Source: Ridgeia piscesae (lineage: Eukaryota; Annelida; Polychaeta; Sabellida; Siboglinidae). From it: a DNA stretch of 64,000 nucleotides. The stretch is from assembly GCA_025642075.2 (NCBI GenBank), contig JAODUO010000037.1, positions 988,501 to 1,052,500 of the forward strand. The letters run 5' to 3'. Positions within the stretch are counted from its first letter, which is position 1. The number at the start of each line of letters is the position of its first letter. Positions 1-30,795 of this stretch are shown here, one piece after another. Both the position numbers and the translations under genes were made by a program. The notes beneath the pieces are model-generated. The model did not search any database and had not been told where the DNA came from. It worked only from the letters and a program-made list of their open reading frames with translations.

Positions 1-557
1 CTTCAGTTAATTAAAAACATTGTTTAAATTATTAAAAACATTCACAGTAAGCTGCAATAGTCATATCATTTGTTTTATTAATTAATACACTGCAGTACAG
101 CAAACCACAATAAATGTATATTATATATGTAATTAAATATCTAAGTCAGCTAAATGACAAGAGCGGTGTGTGTTAATTGCATGCAGGGAATAACTGGAGT
201 AAAGATGAAAGACAAAAGCATGGGTGATATAGGCGCAAGATTGAGATACGGCTCAACTTACAGGGAAGACTACAAAGCTAGATCATTAGACTTTTGGGAT
301 GGGGCTGATTACCAATGGAAGGAGGCCGAGAAACATATGTATGGAATGGCTGCTGTGATGTTAAGAAAAACTGAATGAAGAGGGAAAAGATAAAGGTTTT
401 GGAAGGCGAAAGGTTGCGGGAGGGGGTTGCTGACAGATAGCAGTGGAGGGTGACTACACCAGGAGCAGGGTAATATAACAGGACCTGCTATCCTGAGCCC
501 ATATTAGTGTTGTGATATTTGCCAAGAGATCTGAGAAAGAACAACCTTGTAGCTTAC
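1..557. other. Intron 17 of the cadherin gene (incomplete at the left edge)
   Basis: No further exon is visible to the left edge. There is a 74-codon plus-strand frame at 154-378 with no recognisable product; I treat it as chance. Confidence 0.5.
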
Positions 558-18402
<17,845 letters not shown>

Positions 18403-18468
18403 CTTGTCGGGTGCGTCTCTAACTAATGCGGCTACTGGTGTCGCAGCTCCATCGCTGTGTTTGTCATA
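18403..18468 (-). other. 5' UTR part of the first coding exon of the cadherin gene
   Basis: Minus-strand sequence between a good acceptor (pyrimidine-rich, ending TTTCAG at 18469) and the initiator ATG at 18402. It carries a short ATG-initiated ORF of 11 codons (ATG at 18467) that ends before the main start. The acceptor implies at least one upstream non-coding exon. Confidence 0.6.
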
Positions 18469-18529
18469 CTGAAACAAGCCAAACAACATAGGTCAGTCCT
18501 TCGTCTATGACAGCTAAACCAGAAGACAA

Positions 18530-18652
18530 GAGAAGGCAAGAGAAGACAAGAGAAGACAAGAGAAGACAAGAGAAGACAAGACAAGACAAGACAAGACAAG
18601 ACAAGACAAAAGACAGACAGACAAGACAAGACAAGACAAGACAAGACAAGAG
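18530..18652. repeat. (GACAA)n/(GAAGACAAGA)n repeat
   Basis: Tandem 5- and 10-bp units just upstream of the cadherin first coding exon. On the minus strand it is a long pyrimidine tract (TTGTC/TCTTC), close to the acceptor at 18469. Confidence 0.88.
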
Positions 18653-19074
18653 AACATAATCCATAGACGGAATGTACCCAGGGATAACCTGGTCAATTAC
18701 TATGTATGTCAACATAGATTTCTTGTCGGCATGTGTCGACCACGGCCGTTCGATTCGTTTCCTCTGTATTACTGAACATCCGTGACTAAAACGATCACAA
18801 TCACCCATTTGAAATCAGTTGCTTTAGATGTTGACACCATACTCAATACATTGGCTCGGGGTGACCAGCGTTTACAGTATAGTTCCAGTTTCTAGTTAGT
18901 GTAATGATTGTATCGAAACCGTCATAACATCGTCACTGTTGTAGTAATTACTGAGTTCCTGTTTGCTTTCTCAAGAGACTAGGTCGATACAGGTCACTTG
19001 TGTTTACGTTCGGGACCGCTAGCTCTAGCCTGTGAAGACAAATTCACTCGAACGTTTACCAACCGACGAAATTA

Positions 19075-19320
19075 TGATGTACTAGGTTGGTTCTGACAGA
19101 GCGTGATGTTGACTCGTGACTTTCGTGAGTTGTCTACACATGTCTTCCCCGGCTGAACACCATTTCTCTTCTGTGGCTTCCAACCATTATCGGGAATTGC
19201 TGCACGAAACATATTCGTACACAAATAGCAACTACTGCATATAACCAAATACTCATTTACACAGTCGAGTGAACTGGATAATGTGGACTGGGCGAAGCAG
19301 TCGGAACTCCAGAACAACAG
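19075..19320 (-). mobile_element. tRNA-derived SINE, core fragment
   Basis: The minus strand shares the family core with 41220-41522: AGTTCACTCGACTGTGTAAA, TGAGTATTTGG, then TGTGTACGAATA, GCAGCAATTCCCG and GGTGTTCAGCC. The tRNA-like head is not recognisable. Confidence 0.5.
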
Positions 19321-19779
19321 AACGGTGGCGCTGGAATATCTGATTTAGATATTCAAATGGTGGTGCCTTCATCATTACTCTTTCGCATACAGCTCGAAAG
19401 GTAGTTGTGGATTAGATCGGCGTATCATGCCATCATCATTTGATATCGTTGGCCAAACAACACAATAGTCAGCGACGCGTAGACAACATACGTGTTACTG
19501 CAATGCCGTTCCGAGGTGGCCAAGCAAAGATGGTCTGGCCTATGTACGGCCAGAACGACGGTACCAGGTGGTCAGCAACACCGTCAGCCAAAGACTATAT
19601 TTGGAGGTTTGATACGATGTCCAAAGGGGAAGAAATCGAACTTATCCTTACTTTACTGCTATTGTTGTTTCTGTTGTCACTTTAATATAATACATCATAC
19701 ATACATCGTGCATGATCATTGTTATTTCACAATGTGGAGTCCAAAGGCGTGCATTCATGGTCGCTATGTGGAGACGTGT

Positions 19780-20135
19780 GGAATATGGTTGCAGCCACAA
19801 GATGGATTGGACTTTGTGGATGCAACCATACAAGACGGTTTGAGCTTGGTGGGTGCAGCCACAAGATGATTTGAGCTTGGTAGGTACGGCAACAAGATGT
19901 TTGTAGCTGGGGGTGGGTGGGGTGAGTGAAGCACCAAGCTTGTTTGAGCTTAATGGGTGTAGCCTTTAGACGGTTTAAACTTGATAGCTGCATCCACTAA
20001 AATGGTTTGAGCCAAGTAGAGTGCTAGGCAATATTATTATATGGTTTGAACTCGGTGGGTACAGTTGATGATTGTTTATGCGAGCCTTTGTGCAACGAGA
20101 CTGTTTGACCCTGGGGTGTGTGTGCGTCGATCTGT
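19780..20135. repeat. Degenerate ~34-bp minisatellite
   Basis: Diverged units containing GCAGCCACAAGATGG / GGTTTGAGCTTGGTGGGT repeat about ten times. Old, not homogenised. Confidence 0.6.
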
Positions 20136-23100
20136 GCTTGGGTGCATTGAAACAACCCTAAATTGCGCCCTCGGCTAGGTGAGTGCAGCCGCTAGGTGGC
20201 CTAGCTATCTACAGGCTACATCCTGCCTCAGGGGTATGCGTCATCAGAATGGCGCGGCTGTGACGCATCAGTGATTTCATGCGCTTCACTCGGCTATCGT
20301 ATTTCCGGCTCGGGTTTCACACATGAGTGAGCATGGAATTGTTAGACACCGAGGGCGGTCTATCTCGAAACAGCGCTTTGTTTATCGGCTGCGCGTTTAG
20401 TGCGCCGAAGTACACACTGTATCAGTTCCACTGTTGGAGGCGATACGATAAAGTTATGGATATCACCTTGTGTGCGCTGTCGCCACCATCTTGTGACGAG
20501 TGCGCGTTGCGCTGTGGGGAACTGTTTGAACTCGCAATAGCGATCGTTTGCTTACTTAAAACCCCGCTTTCACTGGCGTTACTTAATAAAACCGTAACGT
20601 TGTTTTGTTAAAAAAATCTATGCTCAATAAAACTACGGTTGGTGGCACCATATCATAAATGTATATTAAAAATATTTCTACTATAAAAACCAGTAACAGT
20701 AACGCCAGACATAGCGCTAAAATATCCATCCTTCCCCTAAACTGTGCGAGCAACACGATTCTACTTCTGTTCACCGCCTTTTACCTAATTACAATCAATG
20801 ATTATGTGGCGGCTATTGTATAAATGGCATTGCCATGTCAACATGGTTGGACAATATTTGAACTTTTCCAAATAATTTGTTGTCACCATCTACGTTACCT
20901 ACGTTACGTTTATTGTTATATTCAACAAACCGTATGCAAAACACATGAAATAAGTATCTTTTACACACTAACTTGACATACCAGCAATTATTTTGAGTTG
21001 ATTGCATGTTTTAATATGGAAAATAAAACAGGCTCAGAAGATAAACTGAAAGTTGCTGAGCCGTGGTAACAACGTCATGGTGAAATTTAATGGAATCATC
21101 ATAACTCTTAGTAAGGCAAATTAAGGATACACATTCCAGCTGCATGAGAAACTATATGCACTGGCAGTCTGATGTCATTGTAAAATATGGGTGTGTATAT
21201 ATATATATATATCCTAATCAAACGCGGACTCGAATCTGCGTTGTTAACAATGACATATATGTATATTATATAGTTGTTATTTCACAGCGTGCAATTTAAT
21301 GTCTTTATAGGTAGAAACCGACAGGCAGATGTCAAACAACGGACAATTAGTAACATGTTGCCATTATTGCAGTAACCACTAAGTATAATTAATTATTCAC
21401 GACAGCTTTGATTTTAGTCGCGATTAAGTCCGCGTGTTGAATGCCCCGCAGGATAACCGAGCCCCACACCGGAACTCAATATTCGTTTATCAGCACAACT
21501 ACACAGATGGCAGTCAGCGACACCGACGCGACATCTACTGAGACAGCTCGTGTAATCACAATACCAGGGGCCTTTTATATATTCTAGTCAAACACGGTAT
21601 ATTATAGACAGACATTGTTTACACGAAGGACTGAGCTTGTCATATCTTGTCGAGTCAAACAGTAGCGGTATTATGGTGGCCGATAACATTCACCGAGATT
21701 GACCTGTAGTCCAGTGTTTGCAACATTGTTACATTTTTGTAGCAGCCGATTATTGTAGAAATATCAAGGCAGATACAAATTCCCACGCGTGTTACTATAA
21801 GAAATATTTAGATTATCGTATAATTGGCAGGTACGTGTTAAGATAATATTTTGTCGATTCGTGTGAGTGTATTTAAACCATACACGTCACGTCGTGGCTT
21901 ATTCCGTGGAATATCGACGGTTGGAAAGTCGACACCGATTGACGAAATTGGCAAAAACGAGTTGCTATGTGGTATAAATTATTGACATAGTATCTTATGG
22001 CAACGGTTCTATTTATGCAACGCCGTGTTTGAAGAGTTAATCCTGCCGGAAACACTTTCAGAGATGTCAACAAAGATCCGGGGTTCATTCGTTTGATCTT
22101 CCGTTGCGTTGACGGAGGATGCAGGTAGCTTATGTACGTAGCCTAAATCCCACGACAGCCACGTTGAATAATAATTACAGTATGGTGATAGAAACATTGT
22201 GCATGTAAAGTAATTTAGCTGGTCATGTCAGAAAAATTGTATGCACAAAGTATCTGATATGTACACATGATCGTATACGCATCCTATAGGTTAGACAGCG
22301 AGCGACAAAGAACGAACGAAATAGCGATGACAGCCAATGCTAGGTAGTCCTATAAAATGGTTAAAATAAATTTTCTCATTGCGCTACCTGAGATTGACCA
22401 GTAGATAGGTCTAACGACTGTGTATGTCTAAGCCAGTCTGTAACTGTAACACAAGTTTTAAGGTGCTGAATGTGTTTTGTACTACTTATTGACGACACCA
22501 CACAAAGCATATAGACACGTCGGCTTTTTATTCGAGCTTGCGTGAGAGTAGATTTGTGTGCATATATGTGTGGTCTCGTCCAAAACAAACCAAGGCTTTA
22601 AATCCAACGATTGTTGTGACTGTCATAATATGGCCCTTTAACTCATTCCAGTTAATCAAATGACTGAAAAGTGCATGTAGACTAGATATTGCTGTACAAA
22701 ACAATTACGTTGAACGCGCTATTTAACTAGTCCAAGACGAAGTATACCTACTACCTGTGGACAACGTACCCTCAACAAGGAGTGTGCTAATCCGATTCAG
22801 GAAGCTGATGTCGTTGGCATAGGTCAAAGGACGTTATAAATAGGGTTCTACCCCACACACAATATGCACACGTGATAACTGTTGTCGATGTAACCTATTA
22901 CGAATGACACCATGAGTTGTGTCGACTCGAGTCGTCTCGTGCCACATGTCTTATCAGTGACACGCCATTGAGCCGAACGGCTCGCTAGCACAAAGGACTG
23001 AACTGCTCGGTCCCAGACGCTAGGCTGAGATCACATCCTGAGAAATACCTCGGCCGTGAGTCACGACGTGAATTATATTCGGATTTGCTTCTGCTTTGTG

Positions 23101-23478
23101 TGTTGACTGTTGACACACCTGCATGGAGGAGTGCTTGCCGCTGTTTTGTTTCCGCAGACCGCCGGTTACGTCACCGCCGTGCTGGGACTGGTTTGCTGAC
23201 GCATTCCTTTTACGTTGTGGTCGATATGGCAATGCAGTCCTAAATGATGTAAGCCAGGACGGTGCCGTGACTAGCTGAAAGGGTCCTTGCGAATCCGGCA
23301 TGTGGTATTTATTCGGATTAGGATTACTAAATGATTATGATAAACATTTATGCATATATATCCAAACCACAGACAAAATGGAAATGGCCAGACAAGGGGC
23401 TTGGGATGCCTCCAAAACAATGTATATGGTCTATATATATATATATATATATAAATTGTTTTCCACCACATATATAAT

Positions 23479-23510
<32 letters not shown>

Positions 23511-24664
23511 CTGGAAATGAAATTACCCTATATTTTTAGGAAAAGGTGGGCACTTTATGGTGGTGTCAATTTGTTTTGTGAGGCTTTGTGAGGATTTTTG
23601 ATGCAACTTGGCGTTTTTTGGAAAGTTTTGAGTTGGGTTTTTGATGAGCCCAGAGGTTTGCAAATTTACAAATGGAGGGTTCCGGGAGCCTCAACAACTG
23701 AACAAACTTGAAATCGCATACTAAAAGCGTCAACAACATCACCCCCCCCCCATATTCATGACGTCAGTATCCTGCACAGACAGATGAAGAAACCATAGCC
23801 AAAATTTGCTTTATTATTTAAAGCCATTATAATGTGTTTGTGTCGTAAAAAATATTGTTCAAACAAAAAATTATTCAATGACTATGCGCGTCAGTGCCGA
23901 TTCAATTAATCGATCATGGGTTGCTTTGATGTACACCTGCTGAATACTTCGGTTTATCTGGTGACTGGCCTGGCGCATTGTATCTCGCAACCCTGGAGCA
24001 AGCGGCATTGAATGCGGACGCCATGCCCTGTACACCTGAGTGGCAGCAGACCTGAGTCCTGCATAGTTTCTCTTGCGTGAGCCCCGTTTTTGCGCAACGA
24101 AACAATCCTGTTTTATAAATGCAACACGGGTGGTTCCAGACCCCGCAATTATGAAACCTTTTTTAGTTACAGCTTTTAGAAGGGCTCGATGAGCAGGAAT
24201 GTATGTCTGAGGAATGCTAGTGCGGAGTCTGTGTGCTGTTCATCAGATAACGCCTGCCACTAGCCGAGAGGTGTGTAATTGTGTATAACTGCTACAACTG
24301 AAGTAGCAAAGTCACGGAGCGAACAACGCATAGTTGACATTTCGAGGATAGCTACGACTTCGCGGATGAAGAACTATAAGTATTCGCACACAGTCCCTCA
24401 AACTATTTGTGTAATACGCATAATTACATGACGGAAATAAAAAGCATTTTGCTTGAATTCATGTTATATACTAAATTATTACAGAGAGAGAGAGGGGTTT
24501 TCAAGAATGTCAAGTTACCTTATTGTTATTGTACTACATTTTTGGTTATTGTATTACATCGTTATGTTGTTTATTCCAACATAGACCCTCGCCTGGTGTA
24601 AGTTACAAAAATAAAAACTAGACTGGCTAAATTAATTATAACTCTATCAGAATACAGATTCCTG

Positions 24665-24704
<40 letters not shown>

Positions 24705-25440
24705 TTCACATATTCAGAATCCTTTGTTTTTACTTGCGCCTCTGTATGATACGCACACATACATTTCATTATAATTCTTTGTTTCGCGATTTATTTATAT
24801 TCCCATATTTGAATGTGTAATTACCGATATTTTGATGAGTTTCGGTAATGATCATGAAACATATTTAATACGTTATTTGTTCCAGCATTGGCTCTCTTGT
24901 TTGGGGTTAGTTTAAAAAAATATAAGTTAATTCTGACTCATTCAATATGCCTGTATATCGCTGTACATAAATGTTGAAGCGTGAAGAATAAATAAATAAA
25001 TATATATTAGAGTCACTTGTATATCCTTTGAATATGTATTCTTGCCCGTGGTTTACGTCTCTGACAAGTTCATATATGAAACACGTCCTCATAGTACATA
25101 ATCAGTAAATAGGTATTTTTATTCCAAGATGACATAAGCAACGATACAAATATTGATAAAAGTAGTTCTCTACATATTTTTGCGTGCAATTTTACCCTTT
25201 GGTGTTCTCTCTCTAAACTGGAGATATACAAAATATTAATAGAAATTAACTTATGTAAACGTTTCACCAATAATGCCTCTATTTAATTAAACATTATAGT
25301 AGGGTACTACAAGAAACTAGAATGGGTACATTTTATGGTGCAGACAAAAAAACGCACTGGTAAAATTAAGTAACTAATTAACATTGTGCCAACTAAATGT
25401 TGCTGGCTAACACTTTGTGCTCCTTGGACAGACTGCCACA
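20136..25440. other. Intergenic region, no supported gene
   Basis: Open frames such as 20333-20611 (plus) are short and have no recognisable product or splice support. Small (TA)n tracts at 21196-21214, 23430-23500 and 24666-24705. A CpG-containing stretch around 20260-20560 could be regulatory, but nothing decisive is visible. Confidence 0.5.
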
Positions 25441-25456
25441 ACGAATTCTATAAAAT

Positions 25457-25505
25457 GTATGCCTGGTGCTGCCTACCAGCAGGTAGGCAACACCAGGCAT
25501 ACATG
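25457..25505. repeat. Near-perfect hairpin, ~22-bp stem and 4-base loop
   Basis: The arm TGTATGCCTGGTGCTGCCTA is followed, after the loop AGCA, by its inverse complement with a single C/T difference that would still pair as G-U in RNA. Flanks show no coding potential. The loop is very short for an animal microRNA precursor. Confidence 0.7.
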
Positions 25506-26416
25506 AACACAGTATCAGTTTGGTTCAGGTAAATAAACATCGATAACATAATGGCTGGTAAAAGTCATTGGCTTTTTAAATTCACGCCTTCTGACAGATT
25601 CTATAAATGAGTGTGTATTAAGCCAACAATTGTGGTTTAATTTGCAAAAAGGTAGACATGTACGGGAAACAATTAGAATACCCGAAAGTATACTGAGTGT
25701 AAGTCTGCTAGACAATGGGCTTCACTTGTATGTTGCTTGTCATTCTCGGCGACCCCGTCTGACCGACCACTGTCCCTCGACAAAACACACGTCACCGTCG
25801 CCAACAAATAACTGCCGTGTGACGTGCGATATCACTCTTATCATAACATTTTCTACCGAATAAACCATTACTAGATATGGCCACCATAGTAGTATTAAAA
25901 TTACGTTATTACAAGATCCGGTGTGTGTGTATTCAAAGTGTAACCACCACTTACGCCCCCCTCCCGGAAACTTACAAACTCAGGTATGTTATATCCGGCG
26001 TGAGTCTCGCCAACGGCTGCGATGACACATTTTATTATACGGAGGCCTTATTATAATCGAACGTTTTGTGAAAACACATTCCTATGAAAACATGTTTATG
26101 TATCTACGATGTCGCATTAATTACGATTTCATAAAACTGCCCGATCCATCAACAAAATACCCGACTGCGGCATATAGTTAGCACACTACTCGCCGTAACG
26201 TGAAGCCCATTTCAAATACGGTCACAGGTAAATTAGGTCACACAACAAATCGAATCCGTCCACGGCGATCGTGTAATAATTCACATTTAGTTCTACACAT
26301 TCGGCATCAATGTGATTCACGAAGCACTGCAGTGTAGTTCTAGACGGTCAGTGCGTAGCATTCGTTGAAATCGCCACTAAATGTCGGCGTAAACAAACAA
26401 AATACCTGTGTCTTAC

Positions 26417-26680
26417 CTGTCGTGAACGGCCGTCCCACGTCAAGGCGGTCGAGAGAGTAACGCCGTGACGGCCTGGCGAACGACGCCTGATTCGCCGATG
26501 ACTCAGACAATGACAAAGCCGGCCGGTGGCTTTGTGTATAGCAGTAGCAGTAGCAGCTAGCGACAGGGCAGGCGGTGTGAGCGTACGAGGACACTCGGCA
26601 ACCTGGCTGCCAGGTAGACGCTGCGTCCCGAGCGCTCCAGCACCGTTTCGGGGATTGATTTTTGTGATAAATACGCAAAC
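26417..26680 (-). promoter_or_regulatory. Candidate non-coding first exon/promoter of the cadherin gene
   Basis: GC- and CpG-richer than its surroundings and ends on the minus strand in a strong donor, ACAG|GTAAGA, after 26417. The cadherin first coding exon has an upstream acceptor at 18469, so a non-coding exon must exist upstream, and this is the best-looking candidate. No TATA box is evident. Pure inference from position and donor quality. Confidence 0.35.
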
Positions 26681-26899
26681 CTAGAATCGATACGACTCGG
26701 CGCTGAATGGGCAGCTTATTTCGTAACGGGCTCAGGCAAACGGAAACACATTATCGAAGTGATGGAATGGACTGGGACATTGTTGTGTTCGTTGTGGGGT
26801 GTTTCATAAAATATAAATTATAGCATAACAATTATAATTGTAAAGTTATATTGTTTTATGTGCACATTTGCATACGATAAGGGATATGCATGATTATTT

Positions 26900-26975
26900 A
26901 TCTATATTACCTATCTATATATTAGCGCTTCCGAATCGATTTTATCTAAATTTATGGCACTATATAAATATTCTA
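26900..26975 (+). mobile_element. Retroelement 3'-tail-like sequence
   Basis: Contains GATTTTATCTAAATTTATGG and CACTATATAAATATTC, matching the tail at 38020-38095 (ATTTTATCTAGATTTATAGT) and resembling the GCGCTATATAAAT tail at 34100-34158. Typical of LINE or SINE 3' ends. Confidence 0.4.
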
Positions 26976-26980
26976 TAATT

Positions 26981-26983
<3 letters not shown>

Positions 26984-27068
<85 letters not shown>
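26984..27068. repeat. (TA)n microsatellite
   Basis: Long TA tract, with one interruption, next to a LINE remnant. Confidence 0.9.
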
Positions 27069-27070
<2 letters not shown>

Positions 27071-27084
27071 CATCGTGAAGGAAT

Positions 27085-27310
27085 AATAAGAAGTTGATCA
27101 AGACTACTTGTCGACTTGACTATTGCAACTCACTCATAAACGATGTTGCTTACTTAGCCAAACACCAGCGTATTCAGAATTGTTTAGCAAGCGTGTGTCG
27201 TCGTCACTACCGCCACTTAAACAGCTGCACTGGTTTGTTGTACATCGAATATCAAGAGTTAGCTCCCGTCACACTTCGCGGACCCTTAATATTGGTTAGT
27301 CTCCTGCAAT
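27085..27310 (+). mobile_element. CR1/L2-like LINE reverse transcriptase C-terminal fragment
   Basis: Translates as CRLDYCNSLINDVAYLAKHQ then RIQNCLASVCRRHYRHLN, the well-known 'SRLDYCNSLLYGLP ... QRVQNxAAR' segment downstream of the RT domain. Short and truncated on both sides; non-functional. Confidence 0.75.
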
Positions 27311-27471
27311 TGTCAGATATTTGTTCTTCACAAACACATTTCATCTGGTCAAAGTCTGTATGTAGCAATTGACAAAAACAGTAAGGTCATTACGCGAATA
27401 GATGGTAGAGGTGTCATGTATGTAAAATTGGGAAATTTAAAATCGTATAATTATTCATGCTGCAGACATAC

Positions 27472-27475
<4 letters not shown>

Positions 27476-27526
<51 letters not shown>

Positions 27527-27556
27527 ATATATTATATATATATATATATATATTAT
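27476..27556. repeat. (TA)n microsatellite
   Basis: TA tract with two interruptions. Confidence 0.9.
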
Positions 27557-27584
27557 AATATTTAAAATAACGTGGGTAATAGCT

Positions 27585-27695
27585 GACACTTGAACATCGT
27601 TACGGTGGCCATGAGTGTTGTAAATGTAAGTTGAATGAACTAGGTGACTTGGCAAATGAATGATTGTTTCTCCGTGTAGGGATTTATAAAATAAT
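27585..27695 (-). mobile_element. LINE ORF2 C-terminal fragment (same family as 50520-50780)
   Basis: The minus strand reads SHLVHSTY and NTHGH, matching SHLVYSTYNTHGHGERFI in the fragment at 50520-50780. Nucleotide similarity is plain over about 90 bases. Confidence 0.55.
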
Positions 27696-28239
27696 GCTAG
27701 GCGGCTGACTCGTGTGCAGTGTTCTAGGGCTTCCCACTTGGGAGTTTTTCATCATTGTACAATTCTCCTCGTAGGCGAACATGGTGTAGGCCTATTGTTG
27801 TCGTCATGTTGTTATTGGATTTCAATTGGAACCAGTACATAAGATTAGCCTTAATATTAAAGACTGGTTGCTTGTTCACTTATTCCCTTCACAAACATTG
27901 GGATTCATTGTGATAACCCCAACGATGAGAGGAGGAAGAACCTCCGTGTATGAATCATGTTCAAAATTGTCCACAATCAAATTGTTGTCCCGTCCAGACA
28001 ATTTTAGTACCTGCAAGCAGTCGCATACGGTCAAATCACCGTTACAAATGTAAACACATATAAGGGTCAAGGTTATAGAACATCCTCCCCTCACTTTAAC
28101 TGCATGAAACATTCTAGGAGCGGTAAATGCAAAGGACGCCCCAAAATTCAAAGAACTGCAAGGCCGTGCGCAATGTTCATAGAAGATCCAACGTCATTGG
28201 CGGGATACCCAGCTAGGGAAGTAATATTGTACACCCTCT

Positions 28240-28400
28240 GCTCACATTTCATAATAGCACGTCACACGTCACGGTGTAATGGATGACGTAGCGTCCTCGT
28301 TGCTAAAACCGCGGGAGTTATTCGGAGCGGTTATTGGCTTATGCCCCGTCAAATGCGTCTATGACGTCATGATACGTTAACGTAACCACGGGTTGGCGGT
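28240..28400. promoter_or_regulatory. CpG-rich promoter-like segment with CRE and CCAAT-type motifs
   Basis: Contains a perfect CRE (TGACGTCA near 28360), several CACGTCAC/TGACGT half-sites near 28257-28290 and an ATTGG (reverse CCAAT) near 28334, in a CpG-rich island in AT-rich DNA. Precedes the candidate small gene below. Confidence 0.35.
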
Positions 28401-28488
28401 TAGAAATTTCACAACTGCCGCAAAAGGTAAACGTTAAAGATGTGTCGAAAGGGACACCGAAGCGGGTGAGGGCGAGACCAACTGACAA

Positions 28489-29515
28489 ATGACACGTGAA
28501 GGCACTGCAGGAGTGTGGAGTGCAGCCGTTGACGCAGTACTCCACGGTCGGCGCAACCACATTCCAGGGTAAGATTATTATATAACTCTCTAGACTATGA
28601 GACTAGAAGTGTTATATCTGATATCGTCTTTTCAGTTTTGGTAATTATTCACATATAGGTCTAACATAGGCATAACATTAATCAAAGCCCCGAAGAGTTA
28701 ATTAATTACTGGATATCTTTGTATTTCAGATGCCTCACGTGTCCGTCCTGTTCGCCGGTGGAATCGCTATGCTTCGACGCTTTGCTATTAAGGTTCGGTT
28801 TTTATCATTATTTTAGAGGGGGTGGGCACGAGTAAGACTGCAGTGGACGTGACGATGTTGTTAAATCATAAACACTAGTAAAATACTTTAATTTTAATAT
28901 TACGGTTGTGAATCTTTGCTCGTTCAGTGTTTAGTTCTGGTTCTAGGAACTAGGGCAAACCTGACGTCAACGACACGACCGATCAACTATTCGCGAATGG
29001 CAACCGAAACACCGACCCTGCGATCTCCGATCGTCTGTCGTCGGCACCGACTGTAACGGCGCGTCATGTGACCGACGAACGTCGCGCGAAGTGTCCGTCG
29101 TCTTCAGCGGCATTGCACATGCACCGAAACTGGATGTCCACGAAAGTCGACCGAGAAGCGTTCGCTCCGACCGGACAACAAAACGAATCTTACACCGGGT
29201 ATGCGCTTTGCTCCGACCAGATGACGTCAAGAGAGAGGCTTATCGCTGATGCCATTGCCAGACTGCATTCGACGTCTATCAAGACACACATGCGCCAGTC
29301 GGCCAACGATCGAAACACTTGATAACTGAAAACCCGTTGAACCGAGAACTGTTTCATTTACAACATTCTGTGGCAAAACAACAAGAATATTGCTTGTATT
29401 TGTCATTGTGACAATCATGTTCGTTGACGTAGACATGAACAGTACAGTCACGTGAACTCTGATCGCGTCGTATCTGTTTGCGAAGTTGGTTTCTGCTCTA
29501 ATAACCCTGAATAAA
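28489..29515 (+). other. Candidate small unidentified gene (weak)
   Basis: An ATG at 28489 opens a 26-codon frame ending at a strong donor CCAGG|GTAAGA (28568). A second exon-like block, 28730-28792, follows a good acceptor (TATTTCAG). A CpG-rich block from 28954 is open for about 126 codons to TGA near 29322, followed by AATAAA at 29510-29515. The phase of the first two blocks does not join the long frame cleanly (it gives a stop near 29055), so the structure is not proven. No homology recognised. The opposite strand is also partly open, as expected of GC-rich sequence. Confidence 0.25.
29510..29515 (+). terminator. AATAAA polyadenylation-signal-like hexamer
   Basis: AATAAA followed within 15 bases by a T-rich stretch, after the open CpG-rich block 28954-29322. 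Could end the candidate gene; could be chance in AT-rich sequence. Confidence 0.3.
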
Positions 29516-29595
29516 GTTGTCATTTTCTATTAACATATGTTCTGTGACATTATTACAGATTTAGTAATTTATTCAGCAGTACGTTACAGAAGCAT

Positions 29596-29628
29596 ACGCA
29601 CGCACGGACGCACGCACGGACGCACGGA

Positions 29629-29676
<48 letters not shown>

Positions 29677-29682
29677 CACACA
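29596..29682. repeat. (CGCA/CGGA)n and (CA)n microsatellite
   Basis: Tandem 4-bp CGCA/CGGA units ending in CA repeats. Confidence 0.92.
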
Positions 29683-30795
29683 ATTCATTCATAGTCCACA
29701 CTATCGTTTTGACGCTGAGGGTCCGCCCTCAACAGTACCGACTACCCTATCTACGTGTCAATATAAGCAGTTACATGCTAATTATTGACAGCCACTATTA
29801 TAAATCTATGCTCAGAACCAAGCTACGGGGCGATAAAGCTACGTTCACCAAAACCAGCAACACTTCTACTACTACTGATAATAATGGATAATTCTTCTAT
29901 AGCGTTTTGTTTTTAGAATTAAGACTCGGTGGACTTACACATATCAGTCACAAAACAGTAAACAGTACACAACCGACACTCAACACACAGAAAACTGGAC
30001 TAGGCTCTATCTATGTCAGAATAGGAACATTTCGAAGGCTGACAAGTAGTGCATTCCAGACGGTGGGCGCCATGAAACAGAACGAGCGCTCACCAATGTA
30101 ATAATAATAAAGTAAAATTTATTTTCTAAAATTGCCATAGCGTATTGCCATAGCGGCTGAAAAATACAATAAGAACATTACGACTGATAAAACAATTCAT
30201 TAATGCATATTATTAAAACTATATATGAAAGTATAACTATGTATTTTTAATAATTATCATATACGTTAAATTACATGACTATTTAGAGTAAGGCGGAAAG
30301 GTAAAGACGGAATGACCCAGAAAAATGACGGCAAGCAAGCGTTGCTATTTTATGTTGGCATCTAATCTTGACCGGAAACCAATAGAAGTTCTGTAACATT
30401 AGCGTTACATGATAGACCAGACACTGTCCATTACAGTCCATATATGCATGAACAGACTATAGTAGCGTTTGTCGCGACTGTTTTCTTGAAGAGGAGGGTT
30501 GTAAATCACAAATCAATTAAACATGAGGCTAGTGTTGCAGCCAATGGCTAATTTTGAGGAAATCAAACCCCCCCGTAAAGTTGCACATGCCATATGAGCT
30601 TAGCACTGGTACGCCATGTTTGAACATGTTCTCATCCCTATTTCAACTGTCTTCATGCGGTCAGATAGGGGCTTACAGTTCGTACACGACAGAATTATAG
30701 ATGTGGCTTCCGGAAGTAGCTTATTACATAACAGGCAACTGGCCAACCAATTGGCAGCCGCTTTTCTGGGAATCGTACCAAAAGGGTACCAATTG
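29683..30795. other. Intergenic, nothing recognised
   Basis: AT-rich sequence without supported exons or repeats. A TAATAATAATAAA tract near 30100 resembles retroelement tails. Confidence 0.45.

Noticed and set aside
20333..20611. Plus-strand ORF of about 92 codons in a CpG-containing stretch
   Set aside because: No homology, no splice partner and no clear promoter or poly(A) context; not enough to call a gene.
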